From Trema orientale (taxonomy: Eukaryota; Streptophyta; Magnoliopsida; Rosales; Cannabaceae), in the NCBI GenBank assembly GCA_002914845.1, contig JXTC01000444.1, positions 82,623 through 146,622 on the forward strand: a stretch of DNA of 64,000 bases. Direction: 5' to 3'. The position numbers and the translations under genes were made by a program. Below the pieces are notes generated by a model. The model was given only the letters and a program-made list of their open reading frames with translations. It ran no database searches and had not been told where the DNA came from. Numbering within the stretch: position 1 is the first letter of the stretch; every line of letters begins with the position of its first letter. Of this stretch, positions 1-14,345 are shown one piece after another.

Positions 1-1189
1 ATCCGATTTTGATTATATGGTTAAGTAAATGTACCAGAGTTATCAATCACATAATTCTGTGTCAACTCTATATATTTTGTTGATTTGACTCGATAGCTAA
101 CACCTAACTAGGGCCTTAGGAATAGACGAATAGTATACTTGGTGTAAAATGTCTACATCAAGTGAGTCAGCAACTCTCATTTAAATAGAATATTCATTTT
201 TGTACCATATTATTTTGTGTGCTCAGTGCGAGTATGGTACACAAGAAAGAATGATACAATTTATTGTGGTATTTTATTATGTAGGGCACGACATATAATT
301 GTACATATAATGAGTGTACATGTATTTTCGTGGGCATTGAGTGAAAGATCGATGTTGATGGATGGATTCTAGAGAGGAAAATGTACAAATAATTGTAGTA
401 CTTCCTTTGCGAAAGATGTGATGGGCATTCAAATTCCAGAGTCCTTTTCTTCTATATCTTTGAAATCATTAGTTGGGTTCGAGGATCAAGGGTTATGATA
501 CGGTACGGTCTTGAGCTCATCAACTACTTGTAGCTCAATGATGAAATAAAAAAAAATCTATATTTTTGATTATGTATATGTCACGTCCTAGTTTAAGCCA
601 ATCATGCTGTAGATATATCTATGACCAAAAGTATTGGGATTTTGAGTACTGTACTTTAGAAAAAAATGAAAAGAATAAAATATTGACATATCATATATGT
701 TCAATTGGACCAAAAGTTCTTTTTAGTTGTTACCCTCACGAATGTGGACATATATAAGACTCTGCGAACTCACAAGAATAACTCAGTTCTATACATAAAC
801 ACTTTTAATGTAGAACTCCAAACAGTTAACGTTTCTATATTACGTAATTTTGATATAATCGATTTTCCTAAAGCGTGCATTATCCTTAGTGTAAATATTT
901 CTTTAAGATTTTTTTTTTGAGTAGATAAATATTTGCAAAATATTTGATATTTGATGTTGATATGAGTATGATCACATACTGTATCACATATATACCCGTT
1001 ACAAAGAAGAACAAAATGAAAGAGAACAAAATGAAAGAGAACCCTACATTTAATGGGAAAAAAAGAAGAAGAATTAAGACATAAATAAGGATACTAAATA
1101 TGAATCGTGAGTGTCTAGTGATATTCATGACAAATGAATTCACTTCCAATAATGACTGTATGCATCCTACAGTTGGTGTGGTCAATATA
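1..1189. other. Intergenic, no gene seen
   Basis: This is AT-rich DNA without a convincing coding region. A 15-bp direct repeat (agaacaaaatgaaag) occurs twice in tandem near 1014-1045. The short open frames here have no recognisable domain and no gene-like context. Confidence 0.6.
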
Positions 1190-1455
1190 TATATATATGG
1201 ACACCAATCTAGTAGGTATTTTTTTTTTTTACCTATGCATAGGTATCAATTGGGTCAATGAAAATTTTTTTTGCATATTTTTTTATATTAAAAAGTAGGA
1301 GAAAGAAAAAATATTAATAATGCACGTCTTTTTATGCATCTCACTTTAGCCGTTAGATCATTATTAGATAATGATCCAACGGCTAGAAAAAAAAATACCT
1401 ACACATAGATAAAAGAAAAAAAAATACCTACCGGATTGACAACCATATATATTTA
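1190..1455. mobile_element. Foldback MITE, copy 1 (relative at 40780-41050)
   Basis: The two ends are degenerate inverted repeats of about 55 bp. The left end carries 'accaatctagtaggtatttt' and the right end, reverse complemented, carries 'tcaatccggtaggtatttt'. The centre holds a near-perfect palindrome at 1347-1385, with 18-bp arms TAGCCGTT(A/G)GATCATTAT, and a perfect 16-bp palindrome TACCTATGCATAGGTA lies near 1230-1245. A relative in the opposite orientation is at 40780-41050. No coding capacity is visible, so this is a non-autonomous DNA transposon. The superfamily is not resolved because the flanks are AT repeats that hide the target-site duplication. Confidence 0.6.
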
Positions 1456-4400
1456 AAAAGGAAGTATGCTTCCTAAAGTTGGTGTGAGAGGATGCATGCT
1501 TGGTTGAGACTTGAGAATCGGTGATGAGAGTCAGGTACATGGGCATTATTATTATTTTCATTATTTTAATAACCAGGTAGCCTTGTGAATGTAATGGTAG
1601 CCTAGTGTATGTGATCTGATTTTGGGTAATAGTGGTTTAATAATGGTGGAGGACACCTATAACAGCTAGAAAGCACGAATGTTAATAATAGATGATGATA
1701 CCAAGAATAATAATATCATGCAAAAATTGGACCTAATTAAGGTAATATTGAATATATGAGTCAAAGTATATTTACTAGTACTTCTAATAGTAGATTATTC
1801 TCTTTTTCTTATTTTTTACCGTAAAATATTTCTCTTTTAACGAAATATACCTATTTTTGCCTAGAGAATCTTAGGTCTGATCCTTTTTGACTTTCACCAT
1901 ACAGCTTATACTTATTGTAGACCAAACCTTGGTCCCTAATAATGCAATCGTAGACCAATTTAGGCAATCGTGGCTATGGCCTAGTATTTAAGATTGATGC
2001 AGGAAATGTACTCTCAATGGGTCGTATTATAAGGCTCTATGCATGCTTTATGTCCACACCTTTAGGCTGAAAGCCTAGCATATCATTCAACATCTGGCGC
2101 ACGATTTGTCCCGTGGCCAGGTTCGTGTACTCTCTTGTTGATAAGGTTTCAAATAATTTCACAAATTCACATACACAACATTCGGATTACTGAAGTTGGC
2201 ATTTCAAAACATGAATTCGAGACAAAAGTAAATAAAAATATAAAGTAAGTAAATTTTTTTGAACCGTCTTATTACTTATGATTTCTTGACACGTAATATT
2301 AAAACTTGGGAAAGGGTGATTCAAATTCAACTCTCTACGTTTGATGAGATGTGGCTATATCAGATTATAGTTGCAATTATTTTATTATTTTTACAGTGAT
2401 TGCTACGTATGTACTTGTCAAATTTAATTAGTTTTGGGATCATTAATTTTGTCAACTCGCTGTCAGCTCTTATAAGTCTAAGAGCATCTCCAATGGGTAT
2501 GCAATTACCCATAGCAATGCTAAATTTTAGCACTTTATGAAAAAAATTCTCCAATAATATGTCAAATATAACATACTTTTTAACACATTTTATTTCTGAT
2601 GTAAAATACAACACAAGAGATAACATATGCTAAATTTTAGCATGTGCCAAAATTTACAATCTTGCCATTATTAATAAGTGTTTAAGTTTGAAACTTTATC
2701 ATTAGTATAGATTAGATTTTACAATATCTCCATATGGTATTTATTAAATTTTATGATATAGTCACTTTTTAAAATATGACCAATTTAATGCTAGCATGTG
2801 TGAATACAATATTGCCATTGTTTTAAATTGAGAATATATATAAATTTTATAATGTGGTCAATTTAATACATATATACTCTTTTTTTTTATCTTTTTTTTC
2901 CATTAAATTTTATTCATAATTTCTCATATACTAATTTTTATAAATTAGAGTTCTCACCCCTTCTTTATCAAATGAAGATTCATCAAAGTCCTCTTCTAAT
3001 TAAGATCATGACACTCAACAATTACTCATTTTTTTAGCAATTATATTGTCTGTTTTGCTCAATTAAATAGATCATGATTGTTTATTAAATATATGGAAAT
3101 GCAAAAATGATTTTAATTATGTTCATCTTTATTTTATACTTTCTTTTGGATAAACTTCATACGATGTCAGGCCTTAACCACAAGGCACATTTATAGTGCA
3201 TTGCGTTACTGTAAATTTAATAGAATTTTTTTTAATCCGAAAATTCTTTTTTCCTCCAATTCACTCCAACTAACCCCATTGTGAACATACTCCTGGAATT
3301 TAATCATCTCATTATAGAAAAAAATTTCCCCTGTCATCAAAATCTAAAGTTCCAACAAATACTGGTTTTTTTCATGAAACATAAATCCCTTATTTGTTTT
3401 CAAGAAGGAGCTAGATTTAATTATTTATTTTAAGTAGTCTTGATCACTAATGACTTAGACTCACCATGAAAAAGATATTAAATACGAACGCTTTTATTGA
3501 CTTGAATTATAGTGTCAATAAATTGAACTGCAGTATCAATAATTGATAACCAAACATCAATATTGTTATGAACGAAAAATTTGTACTAAAAGACACTCGT
3601 AAAATAGGATGCGATTATTATTATTATTATTATTATTTTTAAGAAAAAAAGGATGAAATTATAATCAGACTAAGCATGCAACTAACAATTAGTATATCTG
3701 TTTATACTTTTGGCTTGGGATTTTTGATTCAATGCATGACGAAGACATTCATGAAGATAGAAATCAATTAGAATAAGATGAATTGAACTATGAAAAGTAA
3801 AACATACATAAATAGGAGTTATTACTCTGTAACCAAGTCTATAAGGGTACGAAGGAAAGAAATCCATGAAGCCATTGGGCAACGCCAACCTGGCATAGAC
3901 CCATAGTTACTAATTTCAGCAATTCTAGACTTTAGTTGTGGACCAACAAAGAAAGGACCAAATGAACAATAATACCATGACACGTCCCCAGATGATTCGT
4001 TCGGCCTTTGATGTATGCCGAGTATATTATTTTTATTTTTATTTATTATTATTATTTTTTTTGGGGGCTTGAAGAGTATATTGTTTGATTTAATAGACAA
4101 GTCGATTCCATTTATGGATTGCTGATGGTAGCCCGACTGTTGAACTGGAGGCTCATTTTTAAACACGTTTCCTCTTCTGTGATTTTGGCCCCAGCACTGC
4201 TGCTACTATATTGGCGTGAATTGATTCATCATCATCATGAATTGAATATGTATAGGAAGGAAGTGTGGAAGGTTCATCTCTCAAAAGCCACACACTTCGT
4301 GATCATAATGATGATGATGTGTGTGTGCCCCACAATTGGGATTTTTTTGTCCCTCTTTTATTCATTTATTGTTTTACAGTCAATGTTATGTGTATTTAGT

Positions 4401-7080
4401 TGGTCTGACCAATTATGTCAATTTTCCTCTTTTCACAAAGAAAAGAAAAAGAAAATGTTGACCATTTAGGTTCATTTAGTAGGTAGGACTACGGGACTTA
4501 TATGTAAGTAAAGGGATAGCAAATTCGTGAATATTTTACGCAACAATCGTGGAGTGAGAAAATAATCACACCCTCCTCTACTCTAATGTTATTGACGGAG
4601 GATTTGTCAACTAGAAAAGAAAAATCAAGACTCCTAGAATCTAGCTAAATTACGTGCAATTAATCTACGTTTATTATAATTCACTATTAGTTATAACTAA
4701 TTCAGCAAATTGGTGTAATTGTGAACTTATTGAGATGGATGATTGAGGATCTTTATTTATAGGAGAAGAGTCTCTGTTGTTTACAATTACATGCACTACC
4801 TCAGGTAATATGCTAATCTCTAAAATAATAAGATAGTTACAATTATTCATTGATTATCTAAATTAAAACTGAGTATCTTTAAATAAATAATGATTATCCA
4901 AATACTCAGTTGAATTATCTATCTTCTATAAAGATCCATTGTGGTTGCACACATTTGTTCGGAAGTTCAGCTTGTTAGGTTTTCTCCTTGCTAGTTTCTC
5001 TCTTGGCGAGCAATCGAGTCGCTAGTTATCTCCAGGTCGAAGTGCTTTCCATGAGATCTAATGATGACCTCACTGGAATTGGGCTCGCTATGTGCACCTC
5101 GCAAGCTTGTTGCTTGCATTCGTTGCTGGCGAGTATAATTCCCTTAGCCAAGCATTTACGCGCACTTGATGCTTTGCCTGTACTCTTTTATACCAAATAT
5201 TTTTTGCACACAATAGTTACACATATGCTTGGTGAGAGAAGTAGGGAAGAGGGCATTAGATTAGTGGTTAGATGTTGAGATTTATGATTGTTTGGTACGA
5301 GAGACAATTGGAGAGAATAGAAAGAGAGAAATTAGAAATTACCAATTAAATCTTATTTCTAAGATTAGGAAGAGTACTATTATGGAAGAGAAAGATCAAA
5401 GGAATATACTAAAAGTTACTATATATCCAAAATAAAGTGAATTTGCCTTTTCGACTTGTAATTATGGAATTACTAATTAGAATCATTATATTGATAACTC
5501 CTATTTTCGATGTTATATTATTTCACTTTGTAACATTTAGCAAGGGGTATTAACTTAACATTTTGTCGGCTACTATGGGCTAATCAAGTGGCTTACTCCT
5601 TTGCACAGTATACTTTGTCCTCTTCATAAGATCATATTTGCATAAAATTAGGATCGACATAGATAATCCTAATTTTGATTTCCATTATGTAATCAACAAT
5701 TGCAATTAATAAAGTTAAAACTAGTTTCCAAGAAACTAGGGGCCAACATCCTAGTTGTACAAAATAAAGTTTTTCTTTTTAGTTCGCTTTAGTTTTTGAA
5801 CTAAACAAGGTAACTGATTTTTGTTTTATCTTCTCTCATACCAAACACACACAAAAAGTTTGGCCTATTAAATAATTGGTGAGTTGGCAAAAAAGCCTTT
5901 CTTAAAACACATACTTGTAAAATGACTTATGTTTTTATTTTTTTCACAAAAAAATCTTTCTCGATAATGCTCGATTACATTCAACTGCATACTTGATTAT
6001 GCTCAACACTATATTTTATCTAACTATTATTATTTATTTAGTAAGTCTCTTATCTTCTTTGCTTGTAGCTATTTATACTCTCTTTTCATGTACGCTTTAT
6101 TATTCTGAAAAATTGCAATAAGAAACCTTAGCCTCCTATTGTTCCTCCTTCATATTAAACCTCTGTTTGCATTGATTAATTTGAGCACATTGTGTTTTTC
6201 CCTACTTAGGCTATGTAACTGATCTAATTTCTAATTCCTATATTCTCACCCTTGCACGCATTCGTAAAAGAGGGTTCTATTTTTCCATCCAATTATTTCC
6301 TTCCATCATCAAATAATGAGAGCAAAAATAGAAAACAAAGCAAACACAAGCACAAATTTGTAGTGGTTTAATGTGAGAGGTACGTTCACTTTCAATTGTT
6401 ATAGGTTTTCGCTATGATGGAAAAAAAAAAAAAAATAGCCAACACATCATGCCTAGCAGTCTTTGTAATTTCTCTCTCTTATCCAAAATCAACACCCTTA
6501 ATGTCCTTTATAGACTGAGAAAATAAGAACAACCGAATACATGTGACATTTTTTATATGTATACCCTTAATAAAAACTTTAAGGCGATTATTGTCGGTAT
6601 AATTGGGCTCCACGTAACTAATATTATTCTCATCCTTTAATCACAATATCAAACAAACATATTATAATATTGAAATATTATTATAATTTTGGATTTAACA
6701 TGGTTCAAATCCAATCCCCAAATAGTACGTACTTCAATTCCATCCTACGTAACAAATTATGCCTTGATAACATGGGTATAGAAAATAGTGAAATTGTAAG
6801 TGGATCATACATCGTAAGCATATTAACTAGAAGAGAAACTCATGATCAAAATTGTCGATATTTACATTATGTTCATTTATGACTACAAAAACTTAATCTA
6901 ACTATATAAGATTCTGAATTTATACTGAATTTATAAGTCTCTATGCTATACGAGCTAAACAGCAGATGTTTTTATCAATGTGGTAGAGATGTTGTACTAA
7001 GATATAATATTACATCGATCGTTCAACGCTATTACGTATGCATTCATGTCATCTCATATAAAAGTATTTCTCTAAGAAAA
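1456..7080. other. Intergenic, AT-rich, scattered repeat debris
   Basis: No gene is recognised. At 2479 the motif AGAGCATCTCCAATGGG resembles one end of a common plant MITE type, but I could not find a matching inverted end. A segment at about 4940-5190 is less AT-rich than its surroundings and has an open frame of 96 codons without a recognisable domain. With the AT-rich sequence before it (4700-4930) it could be part of an old LTR, which is a guess. The rest is low-complexity AT DNA. Confidence 0.4.
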
Positions 7081-7099
7081 AAAATTCACTAATTAATTT

Positions 7100-7980
7100 T
7101 TAAAGATATACAGGTGGGGATAAAAAGAGGATGATAAGAATAGAGTTATCCCTTAATTTTGAATGATTCCTCAAGGGAATTAAATAGCCAAATTTGGCTG
7201 CAATAAGAGTATAAGTTTCTATAAAAAATAGAATCATCCGTAAGATATATCCCATATCACCTTAGTCTTAGTAAGAGTGTGAGCTATCATATTCTTATTA
7301 TAAGAAATATAATTACACATGTCACCTCCCACTAATAGGGGAAAAAAAAAAAAATCTTCAAGACGTCCATCAGTGAACTCCAAAGCTGACTCCCTTTCAC
7401 GGTGATAGATGCCACAACAGACCTCCATTGACGACATCCTTCAGTAAACATTACAACAGTCATGTTTTATGCACGAGTTATAAGCTCATAGACTACCAGA
7501 CTCGGTGACTCCAAGAGAAGATCTTAACATTGTGATATCTTCTAACTCTGTCTCGTAAGGGTTTCAAATCTAGAAAAATACCAGCAGCTACAAAATAAAT
7601 AATAGAAAAAGCTTATTTAGATCTGGATCAAAGTGATACAAATTTGATTGACAACCACACTAAAAAAATAAAAAATACTAAAAAATAATCTAAAATACCA
7701 CATATTTAGATCTAGGTGTATAAAAAATACCATAGATCTAAATCTAAATAGACAATTATCCTCACAAACAGAAAGATTATTTAGAAAAACAAAAAAAACA
7801 AAAAAAAGAAAAAGAAAAAGAAATACTGAAAAAAAAAAAAACCATACCAAAGAGAGGAAATAGCCCTCTCTAGTATGGGGAGCACATGCTAATGGAGGAA
7901 AAGAGGAGCTGGCTTACGGAAGCAGAGGGAGGATTTGTGGAGGAAGTGAGTCATCCCTTGATTTATGTCATTATTACAAT
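7100..7980 (-). repeat. Dispersed repeat family R1, copy 1
   Basis: This stretch shares ordered motifs with 34980-35650 and, in part, 54890-55440. They are 'gacgtccatcagtgaac'-type segments, then 'gatctagatctgga'-type AT-rich sequence, then 'ttcacaaa..gaaaggattatt', and last a GA-rich end. Read on the minus strand, each copy starts with a pyrimidine-rich, leader-like segment and runs into AT-rich DNA. No intact ORF remains. It could be the 5' region of a non-LTR retrotransposon or a large non-coding element. I cannot assign the class. Confidence 0.45.
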
Positions 7981-8011
7981 AATATTGTCTAGATATTTTG
8001 ATTAACATCCC

Positions 8012-8173
8012 CCTAGAATTATAAAAGAAAATGAAATTACACATACATAGCCTTTCTTTCCATTAGTCTACTTGAGAGAGAGAAAAAATGCTCCTAGAAT
8101 TATAAAAGAAAATGAAATTACACATACATATCCTTTCTTTCCATTAGTCTACTTGAGAGAGAGAAAAAATGTC
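8012..8173. repeat. 81-bp tandem duplication
   Basis: Two adjacent 81-bp units (8012-8092 and 8093-8173), each starting cctagaattataaaag and ending near gagagaaaaaatg, differ by only a few substitutions. The duplication is recent and non-coding. Confidence 0.9.
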
Positions 8174-8831
8174 CACAAGAAAGAAATTTAACTTTAAATT
8201 TCTTTATCTATAAAATCAGAAATAGTAATTCAGATGAACACTTGTGGATCTGACCAGCCATAAATTATGTGTTCTTGCTGGCGTGGTCTATTCCAGCAGG
8301 CGCCGTCAAATTAGATGACAATGCTAATCAATCAACCTTATCCTATAATCCAATTTCAGAGATCATCCACCACTCTTGTACAAATAAAGATATGAATCAT
8401 AACCACAAAATTGAAGGGAAAAAAAGTAAATTAATTAATTAAGAAAAAGAGAAATTGATTCTCATGAACAGAGTGTTCTCAGAAAAGTTTTGCCAAATGA
8501 AATGTTATACTTGAAAACTTTCCATTTAATTAACCCACTCATGAAACATTAGACCGAATTTCTTGGCTATCCATTTATATCAACAAAGTTACCTCAAATC
8601 CACCACTTTATGAAGAAAGATACCTATCTTCATAATGTTGAGATAAGAATGAAAAATGTCAAGATGCATGAGGAGGAAAAAAAAAAAGCTGTAGCCTTAC
8701 TCTTTTTATGAATATAACATGACAACAAATTAGTATATTAGAGTTATTGCGTTTGCAATTATTTAGATTTTGCTATTAGTTCTGATTAGTAGGAAAATTA
8801 ATTGAAAAATAATCACGCGCAAAACACTTAA

Positions 8832-9191
8832 GGGGCCGTTTGGTTCGCCCATTCCATTCCATTGGAATGAAAAATCCATTTGAATGGGTGTTTGTTTCAA
8901 CAACTCTAAATTTTCCATTCAAATGGTCTTTTGGAATGAGTGTTTGTTTCAACAATTTAGTTTTTCCATTCAAATGGTTCATCAGTCACATCAACTATTT
9001 GAATGGATTTTTGTGTCTCGGATGAGAATGGAGGGGAAGAGGTGTTTTTGAATGGTCCATTCCAATACTCCCATTCTAATTATAACCCATTCCACTATTT
9101 TTTCCATTCAAATATCTTCCATTCCAATTATAACCCATTCCACAATTTTCATTCAAATACACACATTCAAATAGGCGAAACAAACGTGGCC
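8832..9191. mobile_element. 360-bp MITE, copy 1, PIF/Harbinger (Tourist)-like
   Basis: The terminal inverted repeats are GGGGCCGTTTGGTTCGCC on the left and, reverse complemented, GGCCACGTTTGTTTCGCC on the right. The element is flanked by TTAA on both sides. A 3-bp duplication (TAA or TTA) fits if one base is assigned to the element. The interior is made of many short copies of cattcnaatgg and its complement. Copy 2 at 39110-39469 is also exactly 360 bp and differs at only about eight or nine positions. It is non-coding. The superfamily call rests on the GGSCC-type end and a ~3-bp target duplication and is tentative. Confidence 0.75.
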
Positions 9192-9863
9192 TTAATTATT
9201 TTGGATTTTTTTTTGTTTTCTTTTCTTGGTTGGTTTGTTTGACAATATTTATGTTTCAATTTTATTTTTTTTTTTATAAAAAAAAGTGAATAGATAATAG
9301 AGAGTTTCTCAGTCAACATTTAAAAATATTTTCCCTTTTAATGACCAAAAAGGAAGATACAAAAATTGTCAAACAAGCCTAATTATCGTTGATATTTTCA
9401 GCAATCTTTAAACAGATCATTATTTACGATAAAAATGAAAGCAAACCTAATGGATTTTCTTTTTTAAAGTATTCTATTAGTGAGCTTATATGTTACTACA
9501 CTTTAGAAATAGAACAACACAATAGAATTGTAACGTGGCAAAATATATAACCATATGAGTTTTATGAAATTTTTTGAGTTCATCTTATGTTTTCATTATA
9601 ACATGGGATTTTTTTTTTTAAATGATGACGACATATGTGGTGCATTTATTGCGAATGAAACTCTTTAGGAGTTTCTCATTATTATTATTTTTAAAATATT
9701 TTTTAAGGGAGTATGGTCCCCCTCTTCCCCCTTTCCTGGCTCCCTTCCGAGAAGGAGAGAAAATATTCTTCTCTAGTTAAAAATCAAACCATCATGCTAG
9801 TTGTGCTTGTGATGCCTATCTTTTTCAATCCAATCAGCCATTTACCCTTTCTTTTTACTGTAT

Positions 9864-9910
<47 letters not shown>

Positions 9911-12138
9911 TTATATCCTTTAAAGTTGAAAATCCAGTCAGAGTTTCTCAAAATATATATGCTGACTCATAGTGTCTTTATTGGTTATTTGCTAATTATT
10001 TTTAATCAATCTTTCAGATATTGTTATATGGTAAGCTCATGGCAAAAGTTGATCAATATTAATTCTAATCCACCTTTTCTCTTCACTTTGAGCGAAACCC
10101 TGTTATCAAGAACACATTTTGTGATGTCAGGAAGATCTAAGATTTTTCTTAATGCGTATATATAATATATATATACATATATATTTTATTGATCGTAAAT
10201 TATGAGATCTCATTTTACTCCTTAAATTTTAAATTCACGGAACAGAAGTAATTGAACTTGGTAAAAGCATTGTTGTTAATCCTTTCTTAATGTATGGTTT
10301 TTTTATTAAATTTCAGCACAGAATATTTATTTCATACAAGGATTATTAACTTAGTTAAGTTTGACAGAAATCTCGTTTGATTTAGTTTACACTACAGATA
10401 AATGAAAGAAGTTATAAAAAAAACTGAAAAAACGTTTAAGTAAGTTTAGGGGTTACTATTCTATAATTTAAAATTTAGGAACTAAAGCATTTCCACAACA
10501 GTTTAGAACTAAAGGAATTTAATCTATTTGTCTTTTGGTTAAGCTTGTGGTTATTGAATAAAACATAATAAATGTTTTTCCCCTGCTTTGATTAATTGTT
10601 TATTTTATGGTTTAGTATGATTACAATACTTGAAAATGAATAAAAGTAAGGTGAAGCTTTCATTATTTTCTTACTTTTTTGCATGTGAGATTTATAATAA
10701 AGTAGAAATATTAAACTTGTTACATTAAGTAAGAGCTGGGGGAGATGATCTGATCATCATGAAGTGAAGAATCCACTTGCTACTAAATTATGTTTCATAA
10801 TTTTGACAAAGATTCATATCATTAGGCGTATCTACTCTAAATTAACAAATAATATCATTACATAACAATTTCAACAAATGATCTAAAATGGTCTTTGAAC
10901 CCAAACAATGAGAGAGAGAAGAGAGAGTGATTGCTACAACATTCCATCAAGCAAATGACGCATGACTTTTTTTCCTCCTCTTTTAAATGATAGAATACGT
11001 ATGATCACTAACAAATTTAAAAAAATTCTACCTCGTCCTTTTCATCTCATGCTTTTCTAGTTACAATCCCAGGAGTAAAGGAAATTCTTTTCATAAAAAG
11101 ATAGTAAAATAGATAAAAATTTGTTTCCCATATATAGATCATGTACAATCAGTTCTTTTGGTTCCACATCATTCAGATAACTTGCCAATTTTGTAGCCTT
11201 TTGCATACTCACTTATAATTCTAAAATAACATGACATAAATACATTTGTTGGACATGATTTAAAACGCCAAAATCAAACAGAAAATTCGAGTTCATTACT
11301 TAATGATCCGTTTCATGCTATGCATTGAGTTATTGGCTCTCCATTTTACGTTTAATCGAATTGATCAAAATTACAAAAATCACTTCAATAAATGGTACAA
11401 AATCAGTATACCATCCAAATCACTCTTGAATGAAAATAAAGTCTTTTTCAAAAAAAAAAAAAAAAAAAAACTCATCATTCAAATGACTAGTTTCTTAGAG
11501 TAAAAACAAAAAATCATTGGATAACTATCAAAGGAATGTTGTGGATGTGACCATTCCCTATAGAAAACTAGTGGATAAACCTTCCGTGTCCAATGTTGTG
11601 GAAGAAATGGTAGTTTGTGCATCGCCGTCAGGGTGGTGATGACTAGATTTGACTGACTTTTTTCAGTAAGACCATTATAACCATACTATTTTATAGTCCT
11701 AGGAGAGTAAACCAACAGTAAACCCAATAATAAAACACGGAAAAATACCTAGGACATCAAACGTACTAAAGCATCATGCTATAACCAAGATTTAAACTCG
11801 TTATATTGTTACAGTCACTGACCTTATTTGTGACACTTTATGTTGGTATTTATTTTCTTTCGTAACACTAAATTAGTGCTAGTTATTAAAATTGTTGTAC
11901 TTTCTTTTTTCTTTGTGGTGGATTAAAATTTTTGTACTTGTATGGCTCTATGTAAGAACTTTTTAAGTCACAACCTAATCTATAAATGTGTAATTAGTTA
12001 AAAAACTAGTGAGGAGGAGGAGCCACAACAATTATTATTGTCAATGCATATAAATATATTGTTGAGAGTTTTATCTTATATTAAACGCACACTCAAAGCA
12101 CACGTACGCGCCGCGCACATAATTATACCCCTCGTTCG
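9192..12138. other. Intergenic upstream of GA2ox
   Basis: This is AT-rich, with a compound (CT)n(AT)n microsatellite near 9867-9911 and an A-run near 11450-11470. The 150-codon open frame at 9713-10165 reads through the microsatellite and has no domain, so I do not call it a gene. The segment next to the gene (about 11.6-12.1 kb) should contain the GA2ox promoter. Confidence 0.5.
9867..9911. repeat. Compound (CT)n-(AT)n microsatellite
   Basis: A run of CT dinucleotides passes directly into AT dinucleotides. It is a likely polymorphic marker locus. Confidence 0.9.
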
Positions 12139-12146
12139 TATAAATA
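12139..12146 (+). promoter_or_regulatory. TATA box of the GA2ox gene
   Basis: TATAAATA lies 155 bp upstream of the ATG at 12294. It would place transcription start near 12170 and give a leader of about 120 nt, rich in CA, as is common in plants. No ATG is seen in that leader between about 12170 and 12293. Confidence 0.7.
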
Positions 12147-12293
12147 GCCAACTAAGGACCCCGAAACCATTCACTCAAGCTCCTCAAAACACAAACACAA
12201 ACACTCCCAACTCATCAACTCAACCAAAACCCATCTCAGAACTCTCTTCTTTAAATTCAAAGACCAGAGAAAACTACTACTAGTACTGCTACA

Positions 12294-14345
<2,052 letters not shown>

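Noticed and set aside
4988-5278. 96-codon frame in a GC-richer patch as a gene
   Set aside because: There is no recognisable domain and no clear start context or introns. The surrounding sequence looks like repeat debris.
9713-10165. 150-codon plus-strand open frame, the longest in the window
   Set aside because: It reads through a (CT)n(AT)n microsatellite (runs of SLSL and YIYI), has no domain, and lies in intergenic AT-rich DNA. It is open by chance.
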